A DNA stretch of 64,000 bases from DATJPD01 sp036394195 (GTDB taxonomy: Bacteria > Pseudomonadota > Alphaproteobacteria > CACIAM-22H2). Each line of letters opens with the position of its first letter. Position 1 is the first letter of the stretch. Of this stretch, positions 24,171 through 33,400 are shown piece after piece. Below the pieces are notes generated by a model. It saw only the letters and a program-made list of their open reading frames with translations. It did no database searches and had not been told where the DNA came from. Location of the stretch: contig DASWFO010000060.1 of assembly GCA_036394195.1 (NCBI GenBank), positions 32,355 through 96,354 of the forward strand, given 5' to 3'. A program made the position numbers and the translations under genes.

Positions 24171-26794
24171 GCACTTCCTCCCAAAGCCCGCCGCACGTTA
24201 TCGACGACGGCCGAGCGCGGCAACTTGATGATGAACTCGGTGTACTCCCCGGCAGCACTCTCTACTACCATCGTGCCGTTATGCTGCTGCACGACAATAT
24301 CATAACTTATTGACAGGCCTAGGCCCGTGCCCTCGCCCGTCGGCTTGGTCGTGAAGAACGGCGTGAACAGTTTTTTCCGCACATCTGCGGTCATGCCGAT
24401 GCCGTTGTCGCGAATCCGGATTTCGACCGTATCCGCGGCTGCGCGCGTGGTGACCTTGACCGTGGGCCGGTACGAAGACCCGGCGCCGTCCCGCGCCCGC
24501 TTGTTCGTCGCATAGAAGCTGTTGCTGAACAGGTTGAGGAAAACCCGGGTCAGGTCCTGCGGCACGACCGCGAGCTTGCCGATCGCCGGGTCGAGATCGC
24601 GCTCCAGGGCCACGTTGAACGTCTGGTCCTGGGCGCGGGCGCCGTGATAGGCGAGGTTGAGCGCCTCCTCGATCAGGCCGTTGAGGTCCGCCGCCTGCAG
24701 GTCGCCGCTGCCGCCGCGCGAGTGCAGCAGCATGCTCTTCACGATGCCGTCGGCGCGCTGGCCGTGCTCGGCGATTTTCGCGAGGTTGCCGCTCAAGGTG
24801 GCGATCAGCTCCTCGACCTCGTCGCGCCGCGACGGCCCGAGCGCGGTGTTCGTCGACTCCAGGGCCTCGCGCAATTCGGCGAGCAGCTCCCGCGAGAGGC
24901 TGGAGAAATTGTTGACGAAGTTCAGCGGGTTCTTGATCTCGTGCGCGATGCCCGCGGTGAGCTGGCCGAGCGACGCCATTTTCTCGGCATGCACCAGGTT
25001 CGCCTGCGCCGCCTTGAGCTCCATATAGGCGGTATCCGCCACATCGCGCGCCGCTTCGAGCTCCTGTTCGCGGCGCTTGACGTCGGTGATGTCGGCGTAC
25101 ATCGAGATGAACCCGCCGCCCGGCACCGGATTGCGGCGGATGTCCAGGACGGTGCCGTCGGGACGCGTGCGCTCGGCGTGATAGGCCTGATCCGCCGCCG
25201 CGACGCGCTCGCGGACGATCTCCTCGACGTTGCCCGTGCCGAACTCGCGGCTCTCGGCCAGGAACCGGATGAAATCGTCGAACCGCGTGACCCCGCGCCG
25301 CAAGCCTTCGGGCAGGGGAAACAGATCGCCGAACCGGCGGTTCCAGGCGACGAGCTTGCGCTCGCCGTCGAACATCGCCACCCCCTGCGACATGCTGTCG
25401 AACATGACGCGCAGCGCCGCCTCGCGGCTGGCGAGCTCGGCGGTGCGCTCCTCGACGAGCCGCTCCAGTCGCGCCGCGGCCTGTGCGCGCTCGACCAGCA
25501 AGGCGTCGAGATCGACGGCATTGCGGCGGAACACCTCCACCGCCTCGCCCATCGCGGCGACCTCGTCGGAGCCGGTCCGCGGGATCGCGACGTCGCGGGC
25601 ACCGCCGGCGATCGCGTTCATCGCCTTGCTGAGGCCGGTGAGGCGCGCGACGATGTTGCGACCGACATAGAGCCAGACGATCAGGACCGAGCTGATCAAC
25701 GCCAGTGCGGTGACCGCCAACAGCACGTTCCTGCCGAACCGCTGCACGGCATAGGCGTCGCCGCTGGTGACCTCGATTTCACCCCGCGAGCCGGTGACCA
25801 GCCGACTGACCGCCTCGCGCAGCCGGTCGGAGAGGGCGGCGTTCTCCTGCACCAGATGGCGGCTTCGGGCGGTGGCCTCGACCGCCTTGTTCTTCACCAG
25901 AAAAATGTTGTCCGCGCCGCGCACATCGTTCCGCAGCCGGCTGATCGGCTCGAACAGCTCGGTCGACAGGTCGAGATCGATGTCGGACACCAGCGCGTCG
26001 ATGGCGCGGATCGAGCGCTGAGCCTGGCGCTCGAGCTCGGTGAGCTCGCCAGTATCGGTGGTCCGGGACGCGCGGATGATGATCTCGAACGTGGTGGTGG
26101 CTTCGCGGCGGATCTGTTCGAGCGAAAAGAGGGCCAGCATGGCCTGGTCGAAATTCTCCAGCTCGACCCGCCGCTGCCGCTGCGCCTCGGTCGGCGAGGT
26201 CAAGGCCCGCTGCAGGCCCACCACGCGGTTGCGCAGATCGTCAAAGCGCGGGCGGGAGATCCGGTCGAAGCCGCGATAGGCGGCGAACGTCGCCTCCATC
26301 AGCGTCTTCACGTTCGCCTCGGCGGCGATCGTGTCGCCGGCGGTCTGCTGCAGCAGGCTGAGATTGTCGCTGACCTTCGCGATGACGTCGCTGATGTCGT
26401 CCAAGGTCGCGGCGTCGAGGCCGGCATCGGCGAGGCCGGCGACGATCTTCGCCGCCCCCGCGAGACCGACCATCATCGAATGCGACGTGCTGGCAACCTC
26501 ATCCGGGCTTCCGGCGTTGAGGAGGGCGGGACCCGCGGCGACGATGTTCTCGGTTTGCCGCGCCAGTTCGCTCGCCGCGAGGGCCGGCGGCACGGCCTTT
26601 TTCGTGATCTTCTGGAGAGCCGAGCTGACTTCGAACAGGCCGTAGAACCCGGCGGCCGCTGCGATGACGACGAACAGGCTGATCGCGCCGAAGGCGAGCA
26701 GGAGGCGCGGTCTGAGGCCGAACGCAATCGCGCTCGCCGGCTGATCGGTGGGGGTGCGGATGGTCCGCCGACGATCGCCGCTCAAGCCCGACAA
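24167..26794 (-). CDS. Membrane sensor histidine kinase (HAMP, PAS)
   Basis: 875 residues from TTG 26794 with GGAGG upstream. Transmembrane helix 1 is at ~31-54 and helix 2 at ~356-378. The ~300 residues between form a long helical periplasmic sensor. A HAMP domain (~380-430), coiled coil, PAS-7-like domain (~464-570), HisKA with AHEIKNPLNF (His618) and a HATPase domain (NLFSNSFYA, RIRDNGIGM, GEGTGLGLSISYDI) follow. It should phosphorylate the coupled receiver and receiver-cyclase. The periplasmic region is of the size that docks to binding proteins, and the divergent neighbour is a TAXI receptor gene. Confidence 0.92.
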   Translation of the reverse strand: MSGLSGDRRRTIRTPTDQPASAIAFGLRPRLLLAFGAISLFVVIAAAAGFYGLFEVSSALQKITKKAVPPALAASELARQTENIVAAGPALLNAGSPDEVASTSHSMMVGLAGAAKIVAGLADAGLDAATLDDISDVIAKVSDNLSLLQQTAGDTIAAEANVKTLMEATFAAYRGFDRISRPRFDDLRNRVVGLQRALTSPTEAQRQRRVELENFDQAMLALFSLEQIRREATTTFEIIIRASRTTDTGELTELERQAQRSIRAIDALVSDIDLDLSTELFEPISRLRNDVRGADNIFLVKNKAVEATARSRHLVQENAALSDRLREAVSRLVTGSRGEIEVTSGDAYAVQRFGRNVLLAVTALALISSVLIVWLYVGRNIVARLTGLSKAMNAIAGGARDVAIPRTGSDEVAAMGEAVEVFRRNAVDLDALLVERAQAAARLERLVEERTAELASREAALRVMFDSMSQGVAMFDGERKLVAWNRRFGDLFPLPEGLRRGVTRFDDFIRFLAESREFGTGNVEEIVRERVAAADQAYHAERTRPDGTVLDIRRNPVPGGGFISMYADITDVKRREQELEAARDVADTAYMELKAAQANLVHAEKMASLGQLTAGIAHEIKNPLNFVNNFSSLSRELLAELREALESTNTALGPSRRDEVEELIATLSGNLAKIAEHGQRADGIVKSMLLHSRGGSGDLQAADLNGLIEEALNLAYHGARAQDQTFNVALERDLDPAIGKLAVVPQDLTRVFLNLFSNSFYATNKRARDGAGSSYRPTVKVTTRAAADTVEIRIRDNGIGMTADVRKKLFTPFFTTKPTGEGTGLGLSISYDIVVQQHNGTMVVESAAGEYTEFIIKLPRSAVVDNVRRALGGSA

Positions 26795-26896
26795 AACTCC
26801 TCCCTGCCCACCGTACCCCTGGTCGGGTCAATATAGCACGTGATAACATCCGGAAAACCGCGGCAAAGCCGCGCCACCGGGCCGTCGAACGCACGG

Positions 26897-26930
26897 CGCC
26901 TCTGAGAGGCTTACGCCTCTGAGAGGCCTA
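26897..26930. repeat. Two tandem 17-base units each holding a 13-base palindrome (possible operator)
   Basis: CGCCTCTGAGAGGCTTA (26897-26913) is followed at once by CGCCTCTGAGAGGCCTA (26914-26930), differing at one base. Each contains the odd-centred palindrome GCCTCT-G-AGAGGC. The pair lies in the 159-base divergent space between the kinase (start 26794) and the first TAXI gene (start 26954), 23 bases before the latter. Two dyads 17 bases apart look like tandem binding sites for a dimeric regulator; paired RNA hairpins are the alternative. Confidence 0.6.
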
Positions 26931-26953
26931 AGGGAGCCGCGCAGGGAGGGGGG

Positions 26954-27934
26954 ATGGGTTCTTTTCGGGCCTTCGCCGCTGCCATTACCCTGATGTGCGT
27001 CCTCGCACCCGGCCAAGCACCTGCCGCGGACGCGAGCTGGCCCAAATCGGTCGTCATCGCCACCGCGTCGCCGGGCGGAAGCTACTACCTGTTTGGGCAG
27101 GCGCTGTCGGCCATGCTGTCGCAGTCCATTGGCGTCGAGGTAGTCGCCCAGCCGACGCAAGGTCCGCTGCAGAACATCGTGCTGCTCGAAGAGCGGCAAG
27201 CGGCGCTCGGCATGATCACCAGCGGCATCGGCCTGCAGGCGTGGAACGGCGCCGAGTGGACCAAGGGCCAGCAGTATCGATCGATGCGGGTGATCTTTCC
27301 GATGTACGACACGCAATTCCACATCGCCGCCCCCAAGAAGGGCGGGATCGCCACGATCGCCGACTTGAACGGAAAGCGGCTCGGCATCGGGCCGCGCGGC
27401 GGCACGGGCGGCACCTACGTCCCGGCCATCTTCAGGCTGCTCGGGGTCTCCGCGGTGCTGCGAAACAGCTCGTTCGAGGACATAGCGACGCAGATCCTAC
27501 TGACCGACGATCTCGACGGGATCGTCGTTCTGACCGGAGCGCCACTGCCGGCGCTGATGGACATCGAGCAGCACGCCGCGATGAACTACATCGGGCTGTC
27601 GCCGCAGCAGATCGAGCGGGTCAGGAAGGACCTGCCGGAAATGACGGACGCGAAAATTCCCGCCCGGGCCTATCCGTCGTTGGCGCAGGATTATCCGACT
27701 GTCGGCTTGTACAATTTCACCGTGGCGCACAAGGATCTTCCCGACGATCTGATCTATCGGATCGTGAAAGCCGTGTTCGAGGGCCACGACGCCCTGGTGA
27801 AGGCGCATCCGGCAGCGCGCGAGACCGTGGCGGCGAACATCAACCGGAATACGCTGTTCCCTGTCCACCCCGGCGCCGTCCGCTATTACCGCGAAATAGG
27901 CATCGCAGTTTCGGATCAAATCCCTATAAATTGA
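26954..27934 (+). CDS. TAXI-family periplasmic solute receptor (copy 1)
   Basis: 326 residues with a signal peptide (MGSFRAFAAAITLMCVLAPG to PAAD). The mature protein has TAXI hallmarks: VVIATASPGGSYYLFGQALS, QPTQGPLQNIVLLEE, LGMITSGIGLQAWNG, then KRLGIGPRGGTGGTYVP. It binds a small organic ligand in the periplasm. TAXI receptors normally serve fused DctQM TRAP permeases; none is present here. The gene is divergent from the histidine kinase and 38 bases before a second TAXI gene to which it is visibly similar along its whole length. GGGAGGGGGG precedes the start. Confidence 0.9.
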   Translation: MGSFRAFAAAITLMCVLAPGQAPAADASWPKSVVIATASPGGSYYLFGQALSAMLSQSIGVEVVAQPTQGPLQNIVLLEERQAALGMITSGIGLQAWNGAEWTKGQQYRSMRVIFPMYDTQFHIAAPKKGGIATIADLNGKRLGIGPRGGTGGTYVPAIFRLLGVSAVLRNSSFEDIATQILLTDDLDGIVVLTGAPLPALMDIEQHAAMNYIGLSPQQIERVRKDLPEMTDAKIPARAYPSLAQDYPTVGLYNFTVAHKDLPDDLIYRIVKAVFEGHDALVKAHPAARETVAANINRNTLFPVHPGAVRYYREIGIAVSDQIPIN

Positions 27935-27972
27935 CCGCGGCGGACAGCGCTAATCCGCCAAGGGGAGGAGCC

Positions 27973-28992
27973 ATGACAAAGCCGCGGCCGCACCATACCG
28001 CGCTTGCCATCCTATTCTGTATTTGCGCCGGACTGGGCTGGTCCCTTCCCGCGGCGGCGCAAGGGGCGAACACGAATTTCACCTCGCCGCCCGACTGGCC
28101 GCATTCCCTCATTGTCAGCACCGCCTCGCCCGGCGGCACCTACTACGTCTACGGCGAGGCCTTGGCGAAGGCGCTGAGCGCCGAGCTCGGCCTCATGGTC
28201 TCGAGCCAGCCGACGCAGGGCGCCGACCAGAACATCATCCTGCTCGAGCAAGGGCAGGCCGGCATCGGGTTCGTCACCATGGGGGTCGCCCTCCAGGCGT
28301 GGACGGGCAACGGCGCGTGGACGCGCGGCCAGAAGTTCCGCGCCATGCGGGCGATCTTCCCGATGTACGACACGCCGTTTCACATCGTGGTGCTGAAGGG
28401 CGGGCCACAGTCGCTCGACGACATGATGGGCAAACGCGTCGGGGTCGGTCCGCGCGGCGGGACCGGCGGCACGTACCTGCCGGACGTTTTCAAGGCGCTG
28501 AACGTGCAGGTGACGATCGCGAACGGCGCCTATGCCGACCAGGGCACGCAACTCCGGGAACGCATACTCGATGTGCTGACGGGCGCTGCCGGCGCGCCGT
28601 TCCCGATGATCGCGGAGATCGAGAAGCAGGCCCCGATCGATTTCGTCAACCTGACGCCGGCCCAGATCGAGACCCTTCACAAGGCCATGCCCGAGCTGTC
28701 CGCCTCGATCGTGCCGGCCAGGACGTACACGTCGCTCAAGGGCGATTATCACACGGTCGGCCTGTACAACTTCGCCGTCGTGAACAAGGCGCTGCCCGAG
28801 GATCTGGTTTACGCGATCGTGAAGGCCACGTTCACGAACCACGACCGGCTGGTGGCCGCCCACCCCGCCGCGGCCGAGACCGTGCCGGCGAATGTCAGCC
28901 GCAACTCGTTCCTGCCATTCCATCGCGGAGCCGTGCGCTACTACCGCGAAATCGGCGTTCAGATTCCCGACGCGCTGACGATGACGGACTGA
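27973..28992 (+). CDS. TAXI-family periplasmic solute receptor (copy 2)
   Basis: 339 residues from ATG 27973, with GGGGAGGAG upstream and a signal peptide ending near AAAQG. It shares the whole layout with copy 1: STASPGGTYYVYGEAL, QPTQGADQNIILLEQG, RAIFPMYDTPFHIV and GVGPRGGTGGTYLP. It is co-transcribed with copy 1 and ends only six bases before the oppositely directed third TAXI gene. The tandem pair probably arose by duplication and may have split ligand preference. No TRAP membrane subunit is in the window. Confidence 0.9.
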   Translation: MTKPRPHHTALAILFCICAGLGWSLPAAAQGANTNFTSPPDWPHSLIVSTASPGGTYYVYGEALAKALSAELGLMVSSQPTQGADQNIILLEQGQAGIGFVTMGVALQAWTGNGAWTRGQKFRAMRAIFPMYDTPFHIVVLKGGPQSLDDMMGKRVGVGPRGGTGGTYLPDVFKALNVQVTIANGAYADQGTQLRERILDVLTGAAGAPFPMIAEIEKQAPIDFVNLTPAQIETLHKAMPELSASIVPARTYTSLKGDYHTVGLYNFAVVNKALPEDLVYAIVKATFTNHDRLVAAHPAAAETVPANVSRNSFLPFHRGAVRYYREIGVQIPDALTMTD

Positions 28993-28998
28993 CGCGGG

Positions 28999-29955
28999 CT
29001 AGTTCAGAAGCCCGATGTCCCGATAGTATTTTTCCGCACCGGGATGCAGCGGGATCGGCATGCCGCGCAGCGCGTCGCGGACATTGATGCCTTTGGCGGC
29101 GGGATGGGTGCGGACCAGCTGATCGAGGCTGTCGAACAGCAGCTTCGTCATCGCATAGGCGAGCCGGTCGGAAGTCCCTTCCCGGGTCACCAGGAAATTG
29201 CCGATGGCGGCGGTCGGCACGTCCGCCGCCTGGCCTCGATAGGTCGCCGCCGGAATGGGCGCCGCGACGTAAACCGGATTGTTGATCCTGGCGACGAGGT
29301 CGGGCGGAACCGGGACCAGCCGCACCGCGGCCACCTCGAAGAGGTGCCGGATCGAATCGACTCCCAGGCCGGCGGACTGCAGACTGGCGTCGAGTTGTCC
29401 TTTCTCCAGCATCTGCGCCGACGCGCCGAACGGCGCATAGCTGACCTTGCCGAGGTCCTGGTACGCGACGCCCGCCGCCTGAAACACCACGCGCGCGTTG
29501 AGCTCTGTCCCCGACCGCTCCGCTCCCACCGAGACGCGCTTGCCCTTCAGATCGGCGAGGCTTTGAATGCCCGATTGGGTGCTGGCGACGATCTGGACGT
29601 AATTGAGATACAGCGCCGATAGGCCGCGCAGCTTGTCCATGCGCGAGCGGAAGCCGACATCGGGATCGCCGTTCCAGGCGCTGTCCAGCGTGTCGCCCAA
29701 GGCGAACCCCAAATCGCCGTCGCCCGCCTGCAGGAGCACCAGGTTTTCGACCGAGCCGGGCGTCACCTGGGCCGAGGCCTGCAGGTCCGGCAGAGCCTTG
29801 CTGTAGATGCTGGCCAGCGTGCTGCCCAACGGAAAATATACGCCGCTCATGCTGCCGGTCAGGATGGTGAGCGTCTCCGCCCGGGCCGGGCCGAGGAGCG
29901 CCGCGAGGCCCACGCAAGCGACAACGCCGCGCCGGATTATCCTACGGTAGTCCAT
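28999..29955 (-). CDS. TAXI-family periplasmic solute receptor (copy 3, divergent sequence)
   Basis: 318 residues from ATG 29955 (MDYRRIIRRGVVACVGL), with GGGGAGGGG upstream and a signal peptide ending at ARAE. The family pattern is kept (LTILTGSMSGVYFPLGSTLA, VENLVLLQAGDGDLGFALGD, GKRVSVGAERSGTELNAR). It is much less like copies 1 and 2 than they are like each other; the GPRGGTGGTY ligand loop reads GAERSGTELNA. It is the last gene of the operon with the sugar-type receptor, hybrid kinase and receiver, 38 bases after the receiver. This operon link suggests a sensing role. Confidence 0.88.
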   Translation of the reverse strand: MDYRRIIRRGVVACVGLAALLGPARAETLTILTGSMSGVYFPLGSTLASIYSKALPDLQASAQVTPGSVENLVLLQAGDGDLGFALGDTLDSAWNGDPDVGFRSRMDKLRGLSALYLNYVQIVASTQSGIQSLADLKGKRVSVGAERSGTELNARVVFQAAGVAYQDLGKVSYAPFGASAQMLEKGQLDASLQSAGLGVDSIRHLFEVAAVRLVPVPPDLVARINNPVYVAAPIPAATYRGQAADVPTAAIGNFLVTREGTSDRLAYAMTKLLFDSLDQLVRTHPAAKGINVRDALRGMPIPLHPGAEKYYRDIGLLN

Positions 29956-29993
29956 CCCCTCCCCCCGGAGCGGAGTGCTCCTTTTCCGGAGCA

Positions 29994-30404
29994 TCACGCC
30001 CGTCGCGTCAGCGCATTCTCCAAGACCGTCAGCACCCGCGCCTCGAGGCGCTTCTTCTCGACCGGCTTGACGACATAAGCCTCGACGCCGAGCCTGACCG
30101 CGCGCTTCACGATCGACGGCTCGGTATGGGACGTGAGGAAGATCACCGGGACGCTCGCCGCGTTCGGCCAGGCATGGGCGCGCAGCGCTTCGACGAACTG
30201 AAACCCGTCCATCGGCTTCATGTTGATGTCGCAGATGATCAGCGCCGGGTTCGCCTGTTCGAGCTGGCGCAACGCGTCATCCCCGTCCTGGGCCTGGAAG
30301 ACATCCCGGAAACCGATCTCGCGCAACATGGCCGCGATGGCTTCGCGCATGAAGTCGTTGTCATCGATGACGAAGATGCGGATTGTTTCTACGGCGAGGC
30401 TCAT
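29994..30404 (-). CDS. Single-domain response regulator
   Basis: 136 residues from ATG 30404 (MSLAVETIRIFVIDDNDF). A full receiver: IDDN acidic pair, phosphoacceptor in LIICDINMKPMDGFQFV, IFLTSHTEP switch threonine, and YVVKPVEKKRLEARV lysine. There is no output domain. It lies 41 bases downstream of the hybrid kinase and 38 bases upstream of TAXI copy 3 in one operon. It is the likely terminal acceptor from the HPt domain of that kinase. The CheY-like DINMKPMDG form is typical of free-standing alphaproteobacterial receivers. Confidence 0.9.
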   Translation of the reverse strand: MSLAVETIRIFVIDDNDFMREAIAAMLREIGFRDVFQAQDGDDALRQLEQANPALIICDINMKPMDGFQFVEALRAHAWPNAASVPVIFLTSHTEPSIVKRAVRLGVEAYVVKPVEKKRLEARVLTVLENALTRRA

Positions 30405-30445
30405 GTTCCAAGTCCCTGTGACAGACGGCAAAAGCCCGGCGCCGC

Positions 30446-33400
30446 TCAGGTGCCGAGCCGTTTCACCGCCTCTTCCACGCGGGCAAAAGCCGGTGCAAGT
30501 CGTGATTGTAATACGGCTGCATCCTCCCACGCTTCCGATTCCATTGCCATCTCAAGATCGCCCAGGATGGCCGCAACCTCCTCCGCCCCCGCCGAGCGCG
30601 ACGCCCCGAGGGCCGAATGCGCGGCATCGCGCACGTCGGCGCGGCTGCGCGCCGCCAGGCCGCGGTCGATGTCCGCAAGGAGCCTCGCCGTGCTTTCGAT
30701 GTAGCGCTGCAGCAAGGTGATGGCGGTGCCGTCGATCGCCCCGAAATTCCGCCGCATCCGCTCCAGGTTCAGGACCTCGGCCGAGGCCGCGGCGGTCTCC
30801 TCCGGCGACGGGGTTTCCGGCACCGCGACCGCCGGGCGCGCCGCCTTGGGCAGCCATCGCGCCAACGCGTCCTGGAGCTCGGCCAGGGACAGCGGCTTGC
30901 GGATACGGTCGTCGATCCCCGCCGCCAGATAGCGCTCGGCCTCGCTGACCAGCACGTCGGCGGTGAGCGCCAGGATCGGCACGCGGCGGCGGCCTTCGGC
31001 CCGCTCCTGCTCGCGGATGGCGGTAGTGAGCTCGAGGCCGTCCATCTCGGGCATATGCACATCGGTGAGGACGAGGCCGTAGGGCCCGGCGCGAAACCGC
31101 TCGAGCGCCTGCCGGCCGTTATCCGCCAGATCGGCGGCGTAGCCCAGCTGGGTCAACTGCCGCATGATGACGAGCTGGTTGGTGGGGTTGTCCTCGGCGA
31201 CCAGAATGAGCTCGCCCGCGGCCAGCGCGGCAGCGCGGTCCGGCGCCGCGGCCCGCGCGGTCGCGGCCGCGCCACTGCCCACCTCGTCGAGCGCCCCGCT
31301 GCGCCCGCAGGCCGCCGCGATCGCCCGCAGCAGGGTCGCGCGGCGGACCGGCATCGCGAAATAGCCGGCGAAACCGGCCGCGCGCGCCCGGGCGCGCTGG
31401 CCGGGCTCGTCGTACGCGGCGAGCAGCAGAGACGGCGGCGGGGCGATCCCCGCCGCGTCGACGGCGCGGCGCACCGCGAAGCCGTCGATCCCGAGGCCGA
31501 CGACCAGCGCATCGACGACGATGCTGGCCGCCGCAAAGCGCCGCAGCAGCGTCACCGCGGCGTCGGCCGTGTGGCTGATCTCCACCTGCGCCCCCGCCAT
31601 CGAGAGGCAGCTCTTCAGCATGGCCTCGACGGTCGGATTATCTTCGATCACAAGGACGCACAGCCCGGCCAGATCCGGCTCGGCCGGCGCCGGTGCCGAG
31701 CTTGGCGCCACGGCGGTGGTGAACCAGAACATCGACCCCTGCCCCGGCGTGCTGTCGACGTCGATCTGGCCGCCCATGCTCTCCACCAGCCGGCGGCAGA
31801 TCGACAGCCCGAGGCCGGTCCCGCCGAAGCGTCGCGTCGTCGAGCCGTCCGCCTGGACGAAGGGCTGGAAGAGGCGCGCCCGCGCGTCCGGCGACAGGCC
31901 GATGCCGGTGTCGCGGACTTGCGCCCGCAGCATCAGGCCGCCCGGCGTCGCCGAATTGACCGACACGCGCACCGTGACCTCGCCCCGTTCGGTGAATTTG
32001 ATCGCGTTGCCGAGGAGGTTGAACAGGATCTGCCGCAGCCGCACGGGATCGCCCTCGACCGTGGGCGGCACCGAATCGTCGACGAAGGTCGTGAGCTGCA
32101 GCTTCTTCCGGTGCGCGTGCGGCGCCAGCGTGTCGGCGACCCCCTCGACAATGGCGAGCGGCGACATCGGCACCCGCTCGATCTCCAGCCGCCCCGCTTC
32201 GATCTTCGAGAAATCCAGGATGTCGTCGATGATCTTGAGCAGGGTCGACGCGGAATCCCGGACGACGGTCGCCAGCTCACGCTGCTCGGCATTGAGCGAC
32301 GTCTCCTGCAGCAGCTCGATCATGCCGAGCACGCCGTTCATCGGCGTGCGAATCTCGTGGCTCATCGTGGCGAGGAAGGTCGACTTCGCCTGCGTCGCCG
32401 CCTCCGCCTTCTCCTTCGCGATCCGCAGCTCCTCGAACAGGCGGCCGTGATCGAGCGCGATCACCGCCTGGTCGGCGAAGGCCTTCAGCGTCTCGACTTG
32501 CGCGTCCGGGAAGCGCCCGGGGACGGCGCGGTTCACGCAAATCACGCCGACGGGCCCGCTCTCCCGCCGCATCGGCACCGCCAGCACGGCGCGGATACCA
32601 AGCGCCTCGCTGACATCCGACAGGGTATGACCGGGCTCGGCGAGCACGTCGGCGACGTTGACCACGGCCCGATCGAGCACGGCGCGCGCGATGAGCGATC
32701 CGCGATGCGGGACGAGCGGAAACGCGCGGTCGAAGGCCGCGCGTGCCGCCGCCGAATAGTTATGGGTCGCGAGCAGATGCAGGCGCTCGCCGTCGAATAG
32801 GAACATGGCGCCGCCGGTGGCCTCGCAGAGCGTGACGGCGCTGCGCAGGATCGCTTCGTATACCGGCCGGCTGTCGGCCGGCGACGCGATGGTCGCGCGC
32901 ATGATCTCGCCCGTCGCCGTCTGCTGCGCCAGCGCCACCGACAATTCGCGCGTGCGGTCGCGCAGCACGGCTTCCCGGTTGGCGATGCGGGTGACGAAGA
33001 CCTGGGTGGCGTTGGCGATCTCGCCGATCTCGTCGGCTCCCTCGGTTGACATTTCGGCCGGCCGGCCCTCGACCTGCGCCCGCATGTAGCCCTGCACGTC
33101 CTTCAGACGCGTGATCACCGCGCGCCGCACATAGCCGAAGATCATCGCCCCCGCGCCGATGCAAAGAAGCGTTGTCGCGACGATCAACAGGTTGAAATAG
33201 GAGACGGTACGGTTGAACGCTTCGGAGCGGCCGCCGATCTCCTGCTGCGTCGCGCGGAGGATCGCCGAGACGGAGGCCAGGAACCTGTCGCCGCTCTGCT
33301 GGATGAGCCGGAGCGACGTCTCGGTCGCCGTCCCGGCTTCGATCTGCGACCGGCGCGAGTCGAAGATGTTCCGATCACCCAGCCCGAACTGGACGATGTC

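Noticed and set aside
24644..26836. A 730-codon open frame on the + strand opposite the sensor kinase
   Set aside because: Mirror of a kinase with clear domains; composition typical of antisense frames in high-GC DNA.
30617..32800. A 727-codon open frame on the + strand opposite the hybrid kinase
   Set aside because: Same reason: mirror of HisKA, HATPase and receiver coding sequence.
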